Source: a virus
Strand: one strand, 5' to 3'
DNA length: 64,000 nucleotides
Virus record (IMG/VR): IMGVR_UViG_3300030104_004476
Span: 1-64,000 of that record
The notes under the pieces were generated by a model. That model was not told where the DNA came from and made no database searches. It was given only the letters and a program-made list of their open reading frames with translations. Position 1 is the stretch's first letter. Each line of letters opens with the position of its first letter. A program made the translations under genes and the position numbers. This document shows positions 51,752-58,934 of this stretch, piece after piece.

Positions 51752-52144
51752 TTATTTTTTTACTTTTTCAAGGCTACGTCCTCCGAAGTAAGCCCCAATT
51801 ACTGTTATTAATACTAGTTGAAGAAGGTCTACGTACGAGTCCTTCACGTTAAAGTTAATTGCACCAGCATCAATAAATATTAATAGCATCGTGCATACTA
51901 TTAAGAATACTAACGTCATTGGACGTACGTTCTTACTAAGCCATGAATCTGACTTTAAATCTGCTTCCCAACGAGCTGTGATATTCTTTTCCATCTCAAC
52001 TTCGTAGTTAGCAATTAATTCTTTTATTTTTCTTTCAGCTTCGAGCTTCTCTTCTTTAGATGTAGTTAAGTTATCTAAGACTCCACCAACGTTCTTTACA
52101 AGATCAGCAGCGCCACCCGAAAACATTTTAGTTAATATACTCAT
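51752..52144 (-). CDS. Holin-like membrane protein (3TM holin family)
   Basis: A 130-aa protein. The N-terminal amphipathic/helical cytoplasmic region (LEAERKIKELIANYEVEMEKNITARWEADL) is followed by 'SWLSKNVRPMTLVFLIVCTMLLIFIDAGAI' and 'YVDLLQLVLITVIGAYFGGRSLEKVKK'. This matches the 3TM-type phage holin pattern (W..SKN.RP..L.F ... GA.FGGRS.EK). It should permeabilise the inner membrane at lysis. It overlaps by 4 nt a second small membrane protein gene, suggesting a holin/antiholin-like pair. Confidence 0.75.
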   Translation of the reverse strand: MSILTKMFSGGAADLVKNVGGVLDNLTTSKEEKLEAERKIKELIANYEVEMEKNITARWEADLKSDSWLSKNVRPMTLVFLIVCTMLLIFIDAGAINFNVKDSYVDLLQLVLITVIGAYFGGRSLEKVKK

Positions 52145-52359
52145 TTAGTTTTTACTTTTTCAAACGAACTAATACCAAAGCAACCTAACGTAACCCATAC
52201 AAATGAATTATAAACAACTTCATTTATAATTAAATCTTTATCAGCTAAAACGCTAGTACCAAGATCAGCTACGGCAAACAATACCATAACTACAAACGAA
52301 GCAAATCCTACTACGTTCTTTTCGTTAATTTCGTTTTTATCTTTAAATAAACTCCACAT
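52141..52359 (-). CDS. Small membrane protein paired with the holin
   Basis: A 72-aa protein with two predicted transmembrane helices (about 15-35 and 48-65) separated by a short charged loop; the end 'GCFGISSFEKVKTK' is similar in layout to the holin C-terminus. Encoded immediately upstream of, and overlapping, the holin gene (ATGA). Likely an antiholin or auxiliary holin. No catalytic motif. Confidence 0.6.
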   Translation of the reverse strand: MWSLFKDKNEINEKNVVGFASFVVMVLFAVADLGTSVLADKDLIINEVVYNSFVWVTLGCFGISSFEKVKTK

Positions 52360-52360
52360 A

Positions 52361-52756
52361 TTATATTTTGTTTGCTTCCCAAGGAAGTTCTTTGCTACCT
52401 TCTTGATGTTTCTTACCGGTATGTGGATCTATAATAAATCCATTAATTCTTTTCCAGCTTTCACCTTTATAGTAGACGTTGTTATCATCATAAGTTTCAA
52501 CACCTAGCTTCATAGCTGTTATATGCTGCATCTCATGCCTCATAGCTTGATGTAGCATAGGATCTTCTGGATGCATTTTTTTGCTTATGTAAATAGATCC
52601 ATCCATATTGGCTTCGGCTAATATACCTTCACCTAAATCTTTTTTAAACACAGGTGTTCCAGGAATAACTTCGTTTTTAGTTCTAAACTTGAACTTACTT
52701 TCAACGTTACCACTTTTTGCTTTTAATCCTTTTGATGAACCTAGTTTAAATGCCAT
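52361..52756 (-). CDS. Zincin-like HExxH protein
   Basis: A 131-aa protein with 'LHQAMRHEMQHITAMKLG' around residue 75: a HEMQH zinc-protease motif preceded by a long helix, and strand 'EANMDGSIYISKKM' before it, as in small metallopeptidases. A downstream acidic residue could complete the zinc site. It sits one base from each neighbour in the lysis/regulator region. It may process virion proteins or act in lysis; the function is not established. Confidence 0.55.
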   Translation of the reverse strand: MAFKLGSSKGLKAKSGNVESKFKFRTKNEVIPGTPVFKKDLGEGILAEANMDGSIYISKKMHPEDPMLHQAMRHEMQHITAMKLGVETYDDNNVYYKGESWKRINGFIIDPHTGKKHQEGSKELPWEANKI

Positions 52757-52757
52757 A

Positions 52758-53198
52758 TTATCTTTCTGGATCTTTAATCATATCATCAATAGCTTTATTG
52801 TAAACTTTATCAGTATATGATTTGTTATTGTAGAATATGCTTCGGTCTGATGTCGGTAGGTCTTCCTCCCCGAGAAGAATACGATATATTCTACTTATTA
52901 ACTGGCTGCACTTAAATGAAGTCTTATAAACGCTATACTTTATCGTAGTACGATTTCTATGTCGCCAAACTTCTATCCAGCCTTCTTTTCTAAGACGTTC
53001 CCACCTTTCTTTATCCCAAGAATAAGTGTATGTACCGTCTATAAATTCTTGTCTTGTAAAACGCTTCTTACAGTCTAAATAAACTAATAATTCTAAGTCA
53101 GCGTCTTTTAACCCGTAAGTCTTACAGGCCCACTTTCGTGTGAGCCTGTAGTACTTAAGGATCTGTAATTCACGAATATCGTGACTAGTTAATCTCAT
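52758..53198 (-). CDS. MarR-like winged-helix protein
   Basis: A 146-aa protein with a predicted winged helix: 'LTRKWACKTYGLKDADLELLVYLDCKKRFTRQEFIDGTYTYSWDKERWERLRKEGWIEVWRH', i.e. helices, recognition helix and beta wing as in MarR-type regulators. The C-terminus is helical and basic. It may regulate late transcription; it lies inside the late operon. No ligand site can be inferred. Confidence 0.6.
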   Translation of the reverse strand: MRLTSHDIRELQILKYYRLTRKWACKTYGLKDADLELLVYLDCKKRFTRQEFIDGTYTYSWDKERWERLRKEGWIEVWRHRNRTTIKYSVYKTSFKCSQLISRIYRILLGEEDLPTSDRSIFYNNKSYTDKVYNKAIDDMIKDPER

Positions 53199-53204
53199 TT
53201 AAGA

Positions 53205-53621
53205 TTAGTCAGCAGTTTCAGAGTGCTCAATCACGTGTATACCAGATACACCAGTGATACCAACTCCAGTAACAGCATCAAAAACATCAATCATACCAGA
53301 GATATGAGGTTGTCCATAGATTTTGTTAACTAAATCTGTTAAAGCTGCTTTTTGAGTGTTAACAGTAGTAAGATCTAAAACAACAATGTCATTGTAATCT
53401 GCAGAAGCATCATCAGCATCTCCAGCACCTCCTGCTTGTTTTGCTTTTGGTTTGAAGAACAGAGACAATCTATCATCGTCATCAGATACAGCCCCACCTA
53501 AAGCAGAATCACCAGCACAAGCGCCCATGAAAGAAGAAGCAGGATATATTGTTGATCCTGAAACCTCATCGTGATCGTCTGTTAACGTAGCACTTTGTCT
53601 AAAGTATAAATACCTTTCCAT
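53205..53621 (-). CDS. Putative small structural protein
   Basis: A 138-aa acidic protein (MERYLYFRQSATLTDDHDEVSGSTIYPASSFMGAC) with an Asp-rich middle (SDDDDRLSLFF, GDADDASADYND) and a beta-rich C-terminus. A similar small gene near capsid genes occurs in marine phages. No recognised domain. Followed on the minus strand by the HExxH/regulator/lysis genes and preceded by a 122-bp A/T-rich gap. Confidence 0.5.
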   Translation of the reverse strand: MERYLYFRQSATLTDDHDEVSGSTIYPASSFMGACAGDSALGGAVSDDDDRLSLFFKPKAKQAGGAGDADDASADYNDIVVLDLTTVNTQKAALTDLVNKIYGQPHISGMIDVFDAVTGVGITGVSGIHVIEHSETAD

Positions 53622-53743
53622 TTTTAAATAGTTTTTAATAATTAATAAATAATTTGTTTAAGATTTTATGTTTAAGGATTTTGGGTTAAGGTTTATGTTT
53701 AATCTACATAAGTAGTTATTACATACTTTACTTGATAATAAAC
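53622..53743. other. A/T-rich gap with degenerate GTTTAAG/ATTTT direct repeats
   Basis: 122 bp between groES and the next late gene. It holds three imperfect repeats built from GTTTAAG, ATTTT and TATGTTTAA. No terminator hairpin or early-promoter motif is seen. It may contain a late promoter or be a scar of gene loss. Confidence 0.4.
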
Positions 53744-54001
53744 CTATTCTACTAAAACTACATCGCGGCCTCTTATTACTTGGTACATTGTATCTTTCCA
53801 CGTAATTCCATGTCCAGCGTGTTTATCATAGTGTACTACATCTCCATCTTTTAATCCTTGTACTAAATTACCTGTAGAAATGATAGTAGCCTTTATATAC
53901 CTATTATCTTCGTCTAGGTTTTCTGTTAAGATTAAACCACCAATTTTCTTTGGTCCTATCTTTTCTTTTTCTACTACTATATAATCGTTAACTGCCTTCA
54001 T
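53744..54001 (-). CDS. groES: Co-chaperonin GroES
   Basis: An 85-aa co-chaperonin lid protein, slightly shorter than bacterial GroES (~97 aa). It has an N-terminal strand 'DYIVVEKEKIG', the mobile loop with 'GGLILTEN' (consensus GGIVL), a roof region, and a C-terminal 'GITWKDTMYQVIRGRDVVLVE', matching the conserved 'Y.i....DilaVv' end. It is encoded after groEL on the minus strand, overlapping it by 14 nt, which is opposite to the usual groES-groEL order. It should cap the phage GroEL or a host one. Confidence 0.85.
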   Translation of the reverse strand: MKAVNDYIVVEKEKIGPKKIGGLILTENLDEDNRYIKATIISTGNLVQGLKDGDVVHYDKHAGHGITWKDTMYQVIRGRDVVLVE

Positions 54002-55553
54002 TTATTCTAATGTTTGAAATTACACAATCTGCAGAGATAATAGTTGAAACAACACTAACTGCATTTTTCAGGGCTGATTTAGTAACAAGTACAGGATCTA
54101 CGATGCCTGATTGTATCATATCTACAAACTCTCCAGTGATAACATTCATTCCTTCACCTTCTTTCATATCTAAATTACACATTAATCCTGCATTGTCTAA
54201 TATAGTGTTGTATGGAGCTTTTATAGCTTCAAGAAGTAATTCTTCACCGACGGAGTCGGAGGAAATTTTTTGAGAAGCATTAAGTAATACTACACCACCG
54301 CCAGGAACAATACCTTCTTTTAATGCAGCTTTGGTAGCGTAAATAGCATCTTCTACTCTATCTCTTTTCTCTTTCAACTCTACCTTAGAGTCAGCACCTA
54401 CGTTGATTATACCCACAGAGCCTGATAACATAGCTAATCTCTGCTCAAGTTTCTTTTTCATGAAACCGTTTTTTTCATCAGCAATTTTTTTAGCAACTTC
54501 ATCAATCCTTTCTCCTATCTTCTCATTTATTTCGTCAAGAGTTATCACTGTACTCTTGTCATCTGTAGTAGCAAACTCAGCTTCTCCTAAATAGTCAACA
54601 CTAATAAGATCTAAATCATCACCTAGCTCTTCATTTATAACGGTAGCGCCAGTTAATATAGCTAAGTCCTCAGTAGCATCTTTCTTAGTAGGACCGAAAC
54701 CTGGTAAATCAATAATATTAACTTTAATATTACCTTTAACTTTGTTCATCAGTAAAGCAGATTTAACTTGTTGCGCGACAGGTGCTACAATAAGTAAAGC
54801 TCTACCTTGTTTAATAACATATTCTAATATTGATTGTATTTTACGGATGTTAGGGATTTCAGAAGATACTATAAGAATTAAAGGATTTTCTAGCTCACAT
54901 TTATGTTTCTCTGTGTTTGTAACGAAATGTGGAGAAGTTAATCCACAATCTACTTGAACACCATCTACTAGTTCAACATAAGTTTCTTCAGTTTCTGATG
55001 TTTCCATCAATACTACACCATCTTTACCTACTTTAGTATAGGCTTCTGCAATAATTTGTCCCAAAGTTTCATCATTATTACATGAAATCGATGAGACACT
55101 TTGAAGCATATCTCCTTCTACGCTAACAGCTACTTTGTCTAAGTATTCATTAATTTTTTTAAGCCCAGAATTTATACCTGATTTTATTTCTCTGATAGAT
55201 TCTCCACTATATTTGGGATCATTAACTGTTTTTAACAAAGATTCAGCTAGCACAGTCGCTGTAGTAGTTCCATCACCTGCTTCTTTTACTGTATTTTGAG
55301 CAGCTTCTTTAATAAGTGTTGCTCCTAAGTTTTCAACAGGATCAAATAACACAACAGATTGTGCTACTGTAACTCCATCTTTTGTAATTACTGGATTTCC
55401 ACGTGCGTCTTCGTAGATTACGCATTTCCCCGAGGCTCCGAGGGTTGATTTTACTGCTTTTGCTAGTTTTTCTACACCAGCAATTACTTTTTGTTTTGCA
55501 GAATCGCCAAAGTTTAGATCTTTGACAATTTCGCTTGGTAAATTGTATTCCAT
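53988..55553 (-). CDS. groEL: Chaperonin GroEL (60 kDa)
   Basis: A 521-aa chaperonin. Equatorial-domain ATPase motifs are intact: 'STLGASGKCV' (STLGPKGR in E. coli), 'TKDGVTVA', 'EAGDGTTTATVLAESLL' with the hydrolytic Asp, 'VEDAIYATKAALKEGIVPGGGVVLL' (equivalent of D398 and the G-loop), so ATP cycling is likely preserved. The apical domain is present. The Gly-Gly-Met tail of bacterial GroEL is missing. Probably folds capsid or other phage proteins. It forms a translationally coupled pair with groES. Confidence 0.92.
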   Translation of the reverse strand: MEYNLPSEIVKDLNFGDSAKQKVIAGVEKLAKAVKSTLGASGKCVIYEDARGNPVITKDGVTVAQSVVLFDPVENLGATLIKEAAQNTVKEAGDGTTTATVLAESLLKTVNDPKYSGESIREIKSGINSGLKKINEYLDKVAVSVEGDMLQSVSSISCNNDETLGQIIAEAYTKVGKDGVVLMETSETEETYVELVDGVQVDCGLTSPHFVTNTEKHKCELENPLILIVSSEIPNIRKIQSILEYVIKQGRALLIVAPVAQQVKSALLMNKVKGNIKVNIIDLPGFGPTKKDATEDLAILTGATVINEELGDDLDLISVDYLGEAEFATTDDKSTVITLDEINEKIGERIDEVAKKIADEKNGFMKKKLEQRLAMLSGSVGIINVGADSKVELKEKRDRVEDAIYATKAALKEGIVPGGGVVLLNASQKISSDSVGEELLLEAIKAPYNTILDNAGLMCNLDMKEGEGMNVITGEFVDMIQSGIVDPVLVTKSALKNAVSVVSTIISADCVISNIRINEGS

Positions 55554-55576
55554 TTTTAATTAAATTTAATTAGATT

Positions 55577-55690
55577 TTATTTAAATACTTGTATTATTCC
55601 AGCTATAGCTATATAATATAGAAATGCCGTAAATAATAAACCGATCCAGCCAATAATGGCTGAACCGATTAATTTTAATTTATTCATCAT
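55577..55690 (-). CDS. 37-aa single-pass membrane peptide
   Basis: A short frame (MMNKLKLIGSAIIGWIGLLF...) with one 20+ residue hydrophobic helix and short basic ends. Its start overlaps the upstream stop (GATGATGAATAA). It lies between the 55680 gene and groEL. Small holin-like or membrane-anchoring peptides have this form. It is supported by position and composition only. Confidence 0.5.
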   Translation of the reverse strand: MMNKLKLIGSAIIGWIGLLFTAFLYYIAIAGIIQVFK

Positions 55691-55934
55691 CGAATGTTTT
55701 GACAACTTTTGGTCCTTTCGTAGCTTCTAACTTCTTTGTAAAGTGTTCTACAGACCCGTCAATTGCAGATTCTGCTCCTGAAAGCGTCTCTCTACGTGTA
55801 ACATCGTGCCAAGTATTAGTTTCTGGGTTTGAGGCCTCAGTTTGATAGTAACCATTTGGTAATTGAGTTATCCTCCAGTTTGACTTTTTGGATAAATGCT
55901 CCCATTGCTTTTTGGTTTTCTCATTCACTTTCAT
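55680..55934 (-). CDS. Small conserved protein of unknown function
   Basis: An 84-aa product from the ATG at 55934, preceded by a purine-rich GGTGGCG; an in-frame ATG 45 bases upstream would add a Thr-rich leader. 'KQWEHLSKKSNWRITQLPNGYYQTEASNP.TNTWHDVTRRETLSGAESAIDGSVEHF' is a mixed alpha/beta fold seen in marine phage proteins of unknown function. Encoded between the basic-protein cluster and the chaperonins. Confidence 0.55.
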   Translation of the reverse strand: MKVNEKTKKQWEHLSKKSNWRITQLPNGYYQTEASNPETNTWHDVTRRETLSGAESAIDGSVEHFTKKLEATKGPKVVKTFDDE

Positions 55935-56026
55935 TTCGCCACCAGTTGTTGTAGTGGTCTGGTAATATAGGTACGTCATAATAATTTGGTTTTAGGTTAA
56001 TAACGTGGGTATCGGTGTTTCCGATA

Positions 56027-56287
56027 TTATTTTTTCTTCTTCATCTTCATCTTCATAGCTGAAGCTTTTTTCATCTCCATAGCGGATTTTTTAAGCATCA
56101 TAGCAGATTCTTTTTTAAGCTTCATTGCAGATTTTTTCATCTTCATTGCTCCTGCTTCTTTTTTAGCTATTTCTTTAACTAAATTAGCTGGTAAGTTTGC
56201 TTTTTGTTTAGCTGTAACTTTCATAGCTGATTTTTTAGCAATTTTCATAGGGGCTTTTTTAGCCATTTTCATTGGTGCCTTTTTCAT
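56027..56287 (-). CDS. Lys/Met/Ala repeat protein
   Basis: An 86-aa low-complexity protein made of degenerate (K)KSAMKMK/KAPMK repeats; over 40% Lys and rich in Met and Ala, with an internal non-repetitive segment (KANLPANLVKEIAKKEAG). Extremely basic, possibly DNA-condensing or RNA-binding like a protamine or histone tail. Such 'KKSAMKMK' proteins recur in uncultured marine Bacteroidota phages. One base after the PAP2 gene. Function is unknown. Confidence 0.65.
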   Translation of the reverse strand: MKKAPMKMAKKAPMKIAKKSAMKVTAKQKANLPANLVKEIAKKEAGAMKMKKSAMKLKKESAMMLKKSAMEMKKASAMKMKMKKKK

Positions 56288-56288
56288 T

Positions 56289-56831
56289 TTAAATTTTGTT
56301 TTTTATATGTTTAAACATTTCTTTACCTAACTTCTCGCCTATTTTACCGTCTGACTTATAGTGGGCGCGAGCAACTCTTCTACTATAAGATATATTTTCT
56401 GCTGCCTTTTTAAAAGCTTTTGATGCTTTTGGATATTTGTCAGCTAAAACATTACCTATCAACACTGCCTGTGTTGAGTGACCTGAAGGATATGATGGTG
56501 TTTTCATAGATTCCATCTCGTAGTCCTTCATAGTTATCTTTAGCTTTTTAGCAGATACCTTAGGTCTAGGTCTATTAAAATGTTTTTTCAATTTTATTAT
56601 TACCGGTGCAGAGTCTTTTATTAAATCTTCTACTAGTTTTTTGTCGTAGTTTTTAATATTATTTTCTTTAGCAACTTTCTTAAACACAGCGCTAATATTG
56701 TCAAACTTTTTTACAAAGCTTTTGTTCAAAGGTATTTTATTAAGCTCTTTAACTTCTTGCATTGTTTCAAAAGAGTTATCGCCGGGCGGCTTCATCTTTT
56801 TAAACTTAGATATGTCAAAATCTTTAAACAT
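56289..56831 (-). CDS. PAP2-superfamily phosphatase
   Basis: A 180-aa protein with a complete PAP2/haloperoxidase-type active site: KLKKHFNRPRPK (K-x6-RP, about 95-105), 'SYPSGHSTQA' (about 125-135) and 'SRRVARAHYKSD' (SR-x5-H-x3-D, about 155-166). PAP2 enzymes dephosphorylate lipid phosphates, inositol phosphates or nucleotides. No transmembrane helices or signal peptide are seen, so it resembles soluble members. It overlaps the next gene by one base. The target is unknown; nucleotide or phospholipid phosphate are both possible. Confidence 0.85.
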   Translation of the reverse strand: MFKDFDISKFKKMKPPGDNSFETMQEVKELNKIPLNKSFVKKFDNISAVFKKVAKENNIKNYDKKLVEDLIKDSAPVIIKLKKHFNRPRPKVSAKKLKITMKDYEMESMKTPSYPSGHSTQAVLIGNVLADKYPKASKAFKKAAENISYSRRVARAHYKSDGKIGEKLGKEMFKHIKNKI

Positions 56832-57106
56832 TATGCTTCACCACATTTTTTACTAGGATTACTAACTTGCACCCAGTTTTCTTTTTGAAACCAATCGCGA
56901 AGTGTAGCGCCTTTTTTACGAACATTTTTAACAAATGATTTACTAGATCTTTTATATTTACCTTTACTAGCTGCAGATCTTTTAGCACGAATAACCTTTT
57001 CACGTTCTTCTTTTGACATGCTCAATACCTTGTCTTTAGGTAGGCATACTTTTTTAGTACCACCACCTTTTACTTTTTTAAACGGATTATCCTTTTGTTT
57101 GTACAT
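56831..57106 (-). CDS. Small basic protein with DWFxxENWV...KKCG C-terminus
   Basis: A 91-aa lysine-rich protein. The central region (KRSAASKGKYKRSSKSFVKNVRKKGATL) is basic; the C-terminus 'RDWFQKENWVQVSNPSKKCGEA' is a signature shared with small proteins of marine phages and large eukaryotic DNA viruses. Its TAA/ATG overlaps the PAP2 gene by one base and the previous gene by 20 nt. Possibly nucleic-acid binding. Confidence 0.6.
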   Translation of the reverse strand: MYKQKDNPFKKVKGGGTKKVCLPKDKVLSMSKEEREKVIRAKRSAASKGKYKRSSKSFVKNVRKKGATLRDWFQKENWVQVSNPSKKCGEA

Positions 57107-57554
57107 GTTGTGCTTTTAATTGTTTCTTTGCCAATCTAGCAAGTCTTGCTTGTTCCATTTTACCCATAACCTTAGCTCTCTGTTCTAATACTGTTAGTAT
57201 TTGTATTTTACGAGCGTAAGGTTTATTTATTCTTTTTACTTTAGCTATTGTTTTTCTAGCATCAGCTACTGTAGCAAACTTAATACTTACTGTATCTTTT
57301 GGATTTTCGTCAGTATATAGTCTTCTACCGCTACCTTTTGGCTTTTTACCAGTTCCAACTTTAGGATCTGATTTCTTTTTGTTAGGTGTAGGCCTGTTAG
57401 TTTGCATGTTTATAAACCAATTACATAGTTGTTTGTCTCTTGGCGTAGCATTAGGCCTATTTTTAAGCTTTTTGCACTTTTCTATAGTAACGTCACCGCC
57501 ATATATTTTAGCGATACGCGCTTTTAACACACCTCTATACGCTTTTTGTGCCAT
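57087..57554 (-). CDS. Basic 155-aa protein of the late basic cluster
   Basis: A protein with an N-terminal cysteine-containing region (EKCKKLKNRPNATPRDKQLCNWFINM), a Lys/Pro-rich linker (KKKSDPKVGTGKKPKGSG) and a conserved C-terminal block 'RRLYTDENPKDTVSIKFATVADARKTIAKVKRINKPYARKIQILTVLEQRAKVMGK'. The C-terminal block resembles a compact helical domain seen next to similar small basic genes in marine phages. Function is unknown; strong positive charge suggests nucleic-acid association. Confidence 0.55.
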   Translation of the reverse strand: MAQKAYRGVLKARIAKIYGGDVTIEKCKKLKNRPNATPRDKQLCNWFINMQTNRPTPNKKKSDPKVGTGKKPKGSGRRLYTDENPKDTVSIKFATVADARKTIAKVKRINKPYARKIQILTVLEQRAKVMGKMEQARLARLAKKQLKAQHVQTKG

Positions 57555-57910
57555 TATTTCTTTTTACCTAATCTTTTACGTACAATATCCATAGTTTTAC
57601 GCATTTTAGCTGCATACTTAGGATCTTTATTACGCCTAAACACAACTTGTTGGTTCAAACTACTTATAATTTTAGATAAATTACCTTTTCTTGACTTAAT
57701 TAGCCAAGAAGCTAGTCCCGATGCTGATAAATCTCTAAACTTACCTTTGGCATCAGGTGCGTCAGACTCTTTAAACTCACCCATACGCTTATTCATAGGT
57801 GAATTTATAGCACTTTGCAACTTGTCAGCTTGTTTAGCATGTGTTTTACTAGCTTTTTTAAGCTCTGTAATAACCTGCTTTATCTTATTGTTATTTAACT
57901 TAAATGCCAT
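57554..57910 (-). CDS. Basic protein sharing an N-terminal helix with its neighbour
   Basis: 118 aa. Residues 10-35 (ITELKKASKTHAKQADKLQSAINSPMNKR) match residues 8-35 of the upstream neighbour's product (SKELKKASNLHAGQADKIEAMLESTSSPLKK), showing a shared module. The C-terminal part 'LSASGLASWLIKSRKGNLSKIISSLNQQVVFRRNKDPKYAAKMRKTMDIVRKRL' is a distinct conserved domain. It overlaps the neighbouring gene by one base on each side. Confidence 0.6.
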   Translation of the reverse strand: MAFKLNNNKIKQVITELKKASKTHAKQADKLQSAINSPMNKRMGEFKESDAPDAKGKFRDLSASGLASWLIKSRKGNLSKIISSLNQQVVFRRNKDPKYAAKMRKTMDIVRKRLGKKK

Positions 57911-58161
57911 TACTTCTTTTTGCCTCCTCCAAACTTACTTGGACCACCTGCTCTAGTACATCTTACGCCCCAACCTGACGCATAAGCACTAGGCCAAACT
58001 TTAAATTTACGTTTTGCAGCAGCTTTACAAGCGGCAGATATTTTTTTAAGAGGACTAGAAGTAGACTCTAGCATTGCTTCTATTTTATCTGCTTGACCAG
58101 CATGTAAATTACTAGCTTTCTTAAGCTCTTTTGATATTTTTTTTAGTTTCTTTTTGCTCAT
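57910..58161 (-). CDS. Basic protein with shared ELKKAS helix and WPSAYASGW domain
   Basis: 83 aa. The N-terminal shared helix (ELKKASNLHAGQADKIE) is followed by 'ISAACKAAAKRKFKVWPSAYASGWGVRCTRAGGPSKFGGGKKK', a Cys-containing motif found in proteins of marine phages and giant viruses ('KRKF.VWPSAYAS'). It could bind zinc with its paired Cys. Function unknown. Encoded with a one-base overlap to the next gene. Confidence 0.6.
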   Translation of the reverse strand: MSKKKLKKISKELKKASNLHAGQADKIEAMLESTSSPLKKISAACKAAAKRKFKVWPSAYASGWGVRCTRAGGPSKFGGGKKK

Positions 58162-58166
58162 AACAC

Positions 58167-58541
58167 CTAATATTTACCTCTAACTCCTTTTGGGTTAGAT
58201 TTAGTTGAACCACCTTTTCCAGCCCATAAATTTTTACATGCCCAATAGCTAGCTGTTAGTTTACTTTTCTTTTGATCACATTTATGTCTAGCTCTAAAAC
58301 TTTTTCTAGCTGCAGCAGAATAATTATGACCATATCCTGTAGCTCCAAAGTGTATTATCTTTTCTTGGCCATCCTCACAAGCTTTAACAACCTTTTTCTT
58401 TTCAGGTTTTGGAGATCTACGAGGCTTATTACAAGCCATCTTACTCTTGTCAAGTTTTTTAAATCCACTACCTATACCACTAGCTCTACGTCTACCACAG
58501 CTGGTAACTGGAAATGGATGATTTTTTTGAGTATATGCCAT
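58167..58541 (-). CDS. Cys/Lys-rich protein resembling DUF5754
   Basis: 124 aa. 'EKIIHFGATGYGHNYSAAARKSFRARHKCDQKKSKLTASYWACKNLWAGKG' follows the pattern recalled for DUF5754 (IxFG..GY.....A..R..F.ARH......T..YW....LW), which occurs in cyanophages and giant eukaryotic viruses. Several cysteines are spaced for metal binding. The N-terminal third (CGRRRASGIGSGFKK) is basic. One-base overlap with the upstream gene. Domain assignment is from memory. Confidence 0.6.
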   Translation of the reverse strand: MAYTQKNHPFPVTSCGRRRASGIGSGFKKLDKSKMACNKPRRSPKPEKKKVVKACEDGQEKIIHFGATGYGHNYSAAARKSFRARHKCDQKKSKLTASYWACKNLWAGKGGSTKSNPKGVRGKY

Positions 58542-58783
58542 TATCCTTCTTTTTTAGTTCCTTTACCAAAATTGCCTCTATTGTTTTTTACAGAAACTAG
58601 AACTAGTTTTCCATTTTTATCATGATGTATATCTTTATTACGAAGATTAAACCCACTTTTCTTAAGTCTTCTACGTTCCACTTGATTCTCCGCTTTTTTT
58701 TGTTTACGAGCGGTAGTCATAGCGAAAACTGTATCTCTCTTCTTCTTAGCAGCTGCTGCTTTTGGTGATAGTTTCTGTGCCAT
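58541..58783 (-). CDS. First gene of the late unit: small basic protein
   Basis: An 80-aa Lys/Arg-rich protein. 'RRRLKKSGFNLRNKDIHHDKNGKLVLVSVKNNRGNFGKGTKKEG' resembles the DxxHxxG..V..S...N...G..... pattern of small HNH-like or 'NRGNxGKGTKxE' proteins common in phages. It starts the leftward unit, about 130 bases downstream of a candidate promoter. Role unknown; an HNH-like fold cannot be confirmed. Confidence 0.6.
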   Translation of the reverse strand: MAQKLSPKAAAAKKKRDTVFAMTTARKQKKAENQVERRRLKKSGFNLRNKDIHHDKNGKLVLVSVKNNRGNFGKGTKKEG

Positions 58784-58820
58784 ACTCTTATTATTACTTG
58801 TTAGGTGAATATCTTAAAAG

Positions 58821-58866
58821 TATGACAATAGCTTGTTACTAATACTTCTTAATAGGCTTATGTCAC
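58821..58866. promoter_or_regulatory. Long dyad, late side of the control region
   Basis: Left arm TGACA-AT-AGC (58823-58832), right arm GCT-TA-TGTCA (58856-58865), 43 bp end to end. Same arm pattern as at 3041-3084 and 59349-59396. It lies 40 bases from the first late gene start. Confidence 0.6.
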
Positions 58867-58914
58867 TAAAATTATATTGTAAATGTATATAGTTTGTATA
58901 GCCCCCACCTATCT

Positions 58915-58934
58915 GATACCCAACGTGTTACGTA
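58915..58934 (-). promoter_or_regulatory. Diverged leftward promoter-like motif (TACGT-N8-GGGTATC)
   Basis: On the minus strand TACGT, exactly eight bases, GGGTATC. It keeps the spacing and layout of the early motif (TACGA-N8-GGATAAT) but differs in sequence. Placed about 130 bases upstream of the late operon; a candidate late promoter. Confidence 0.45.
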
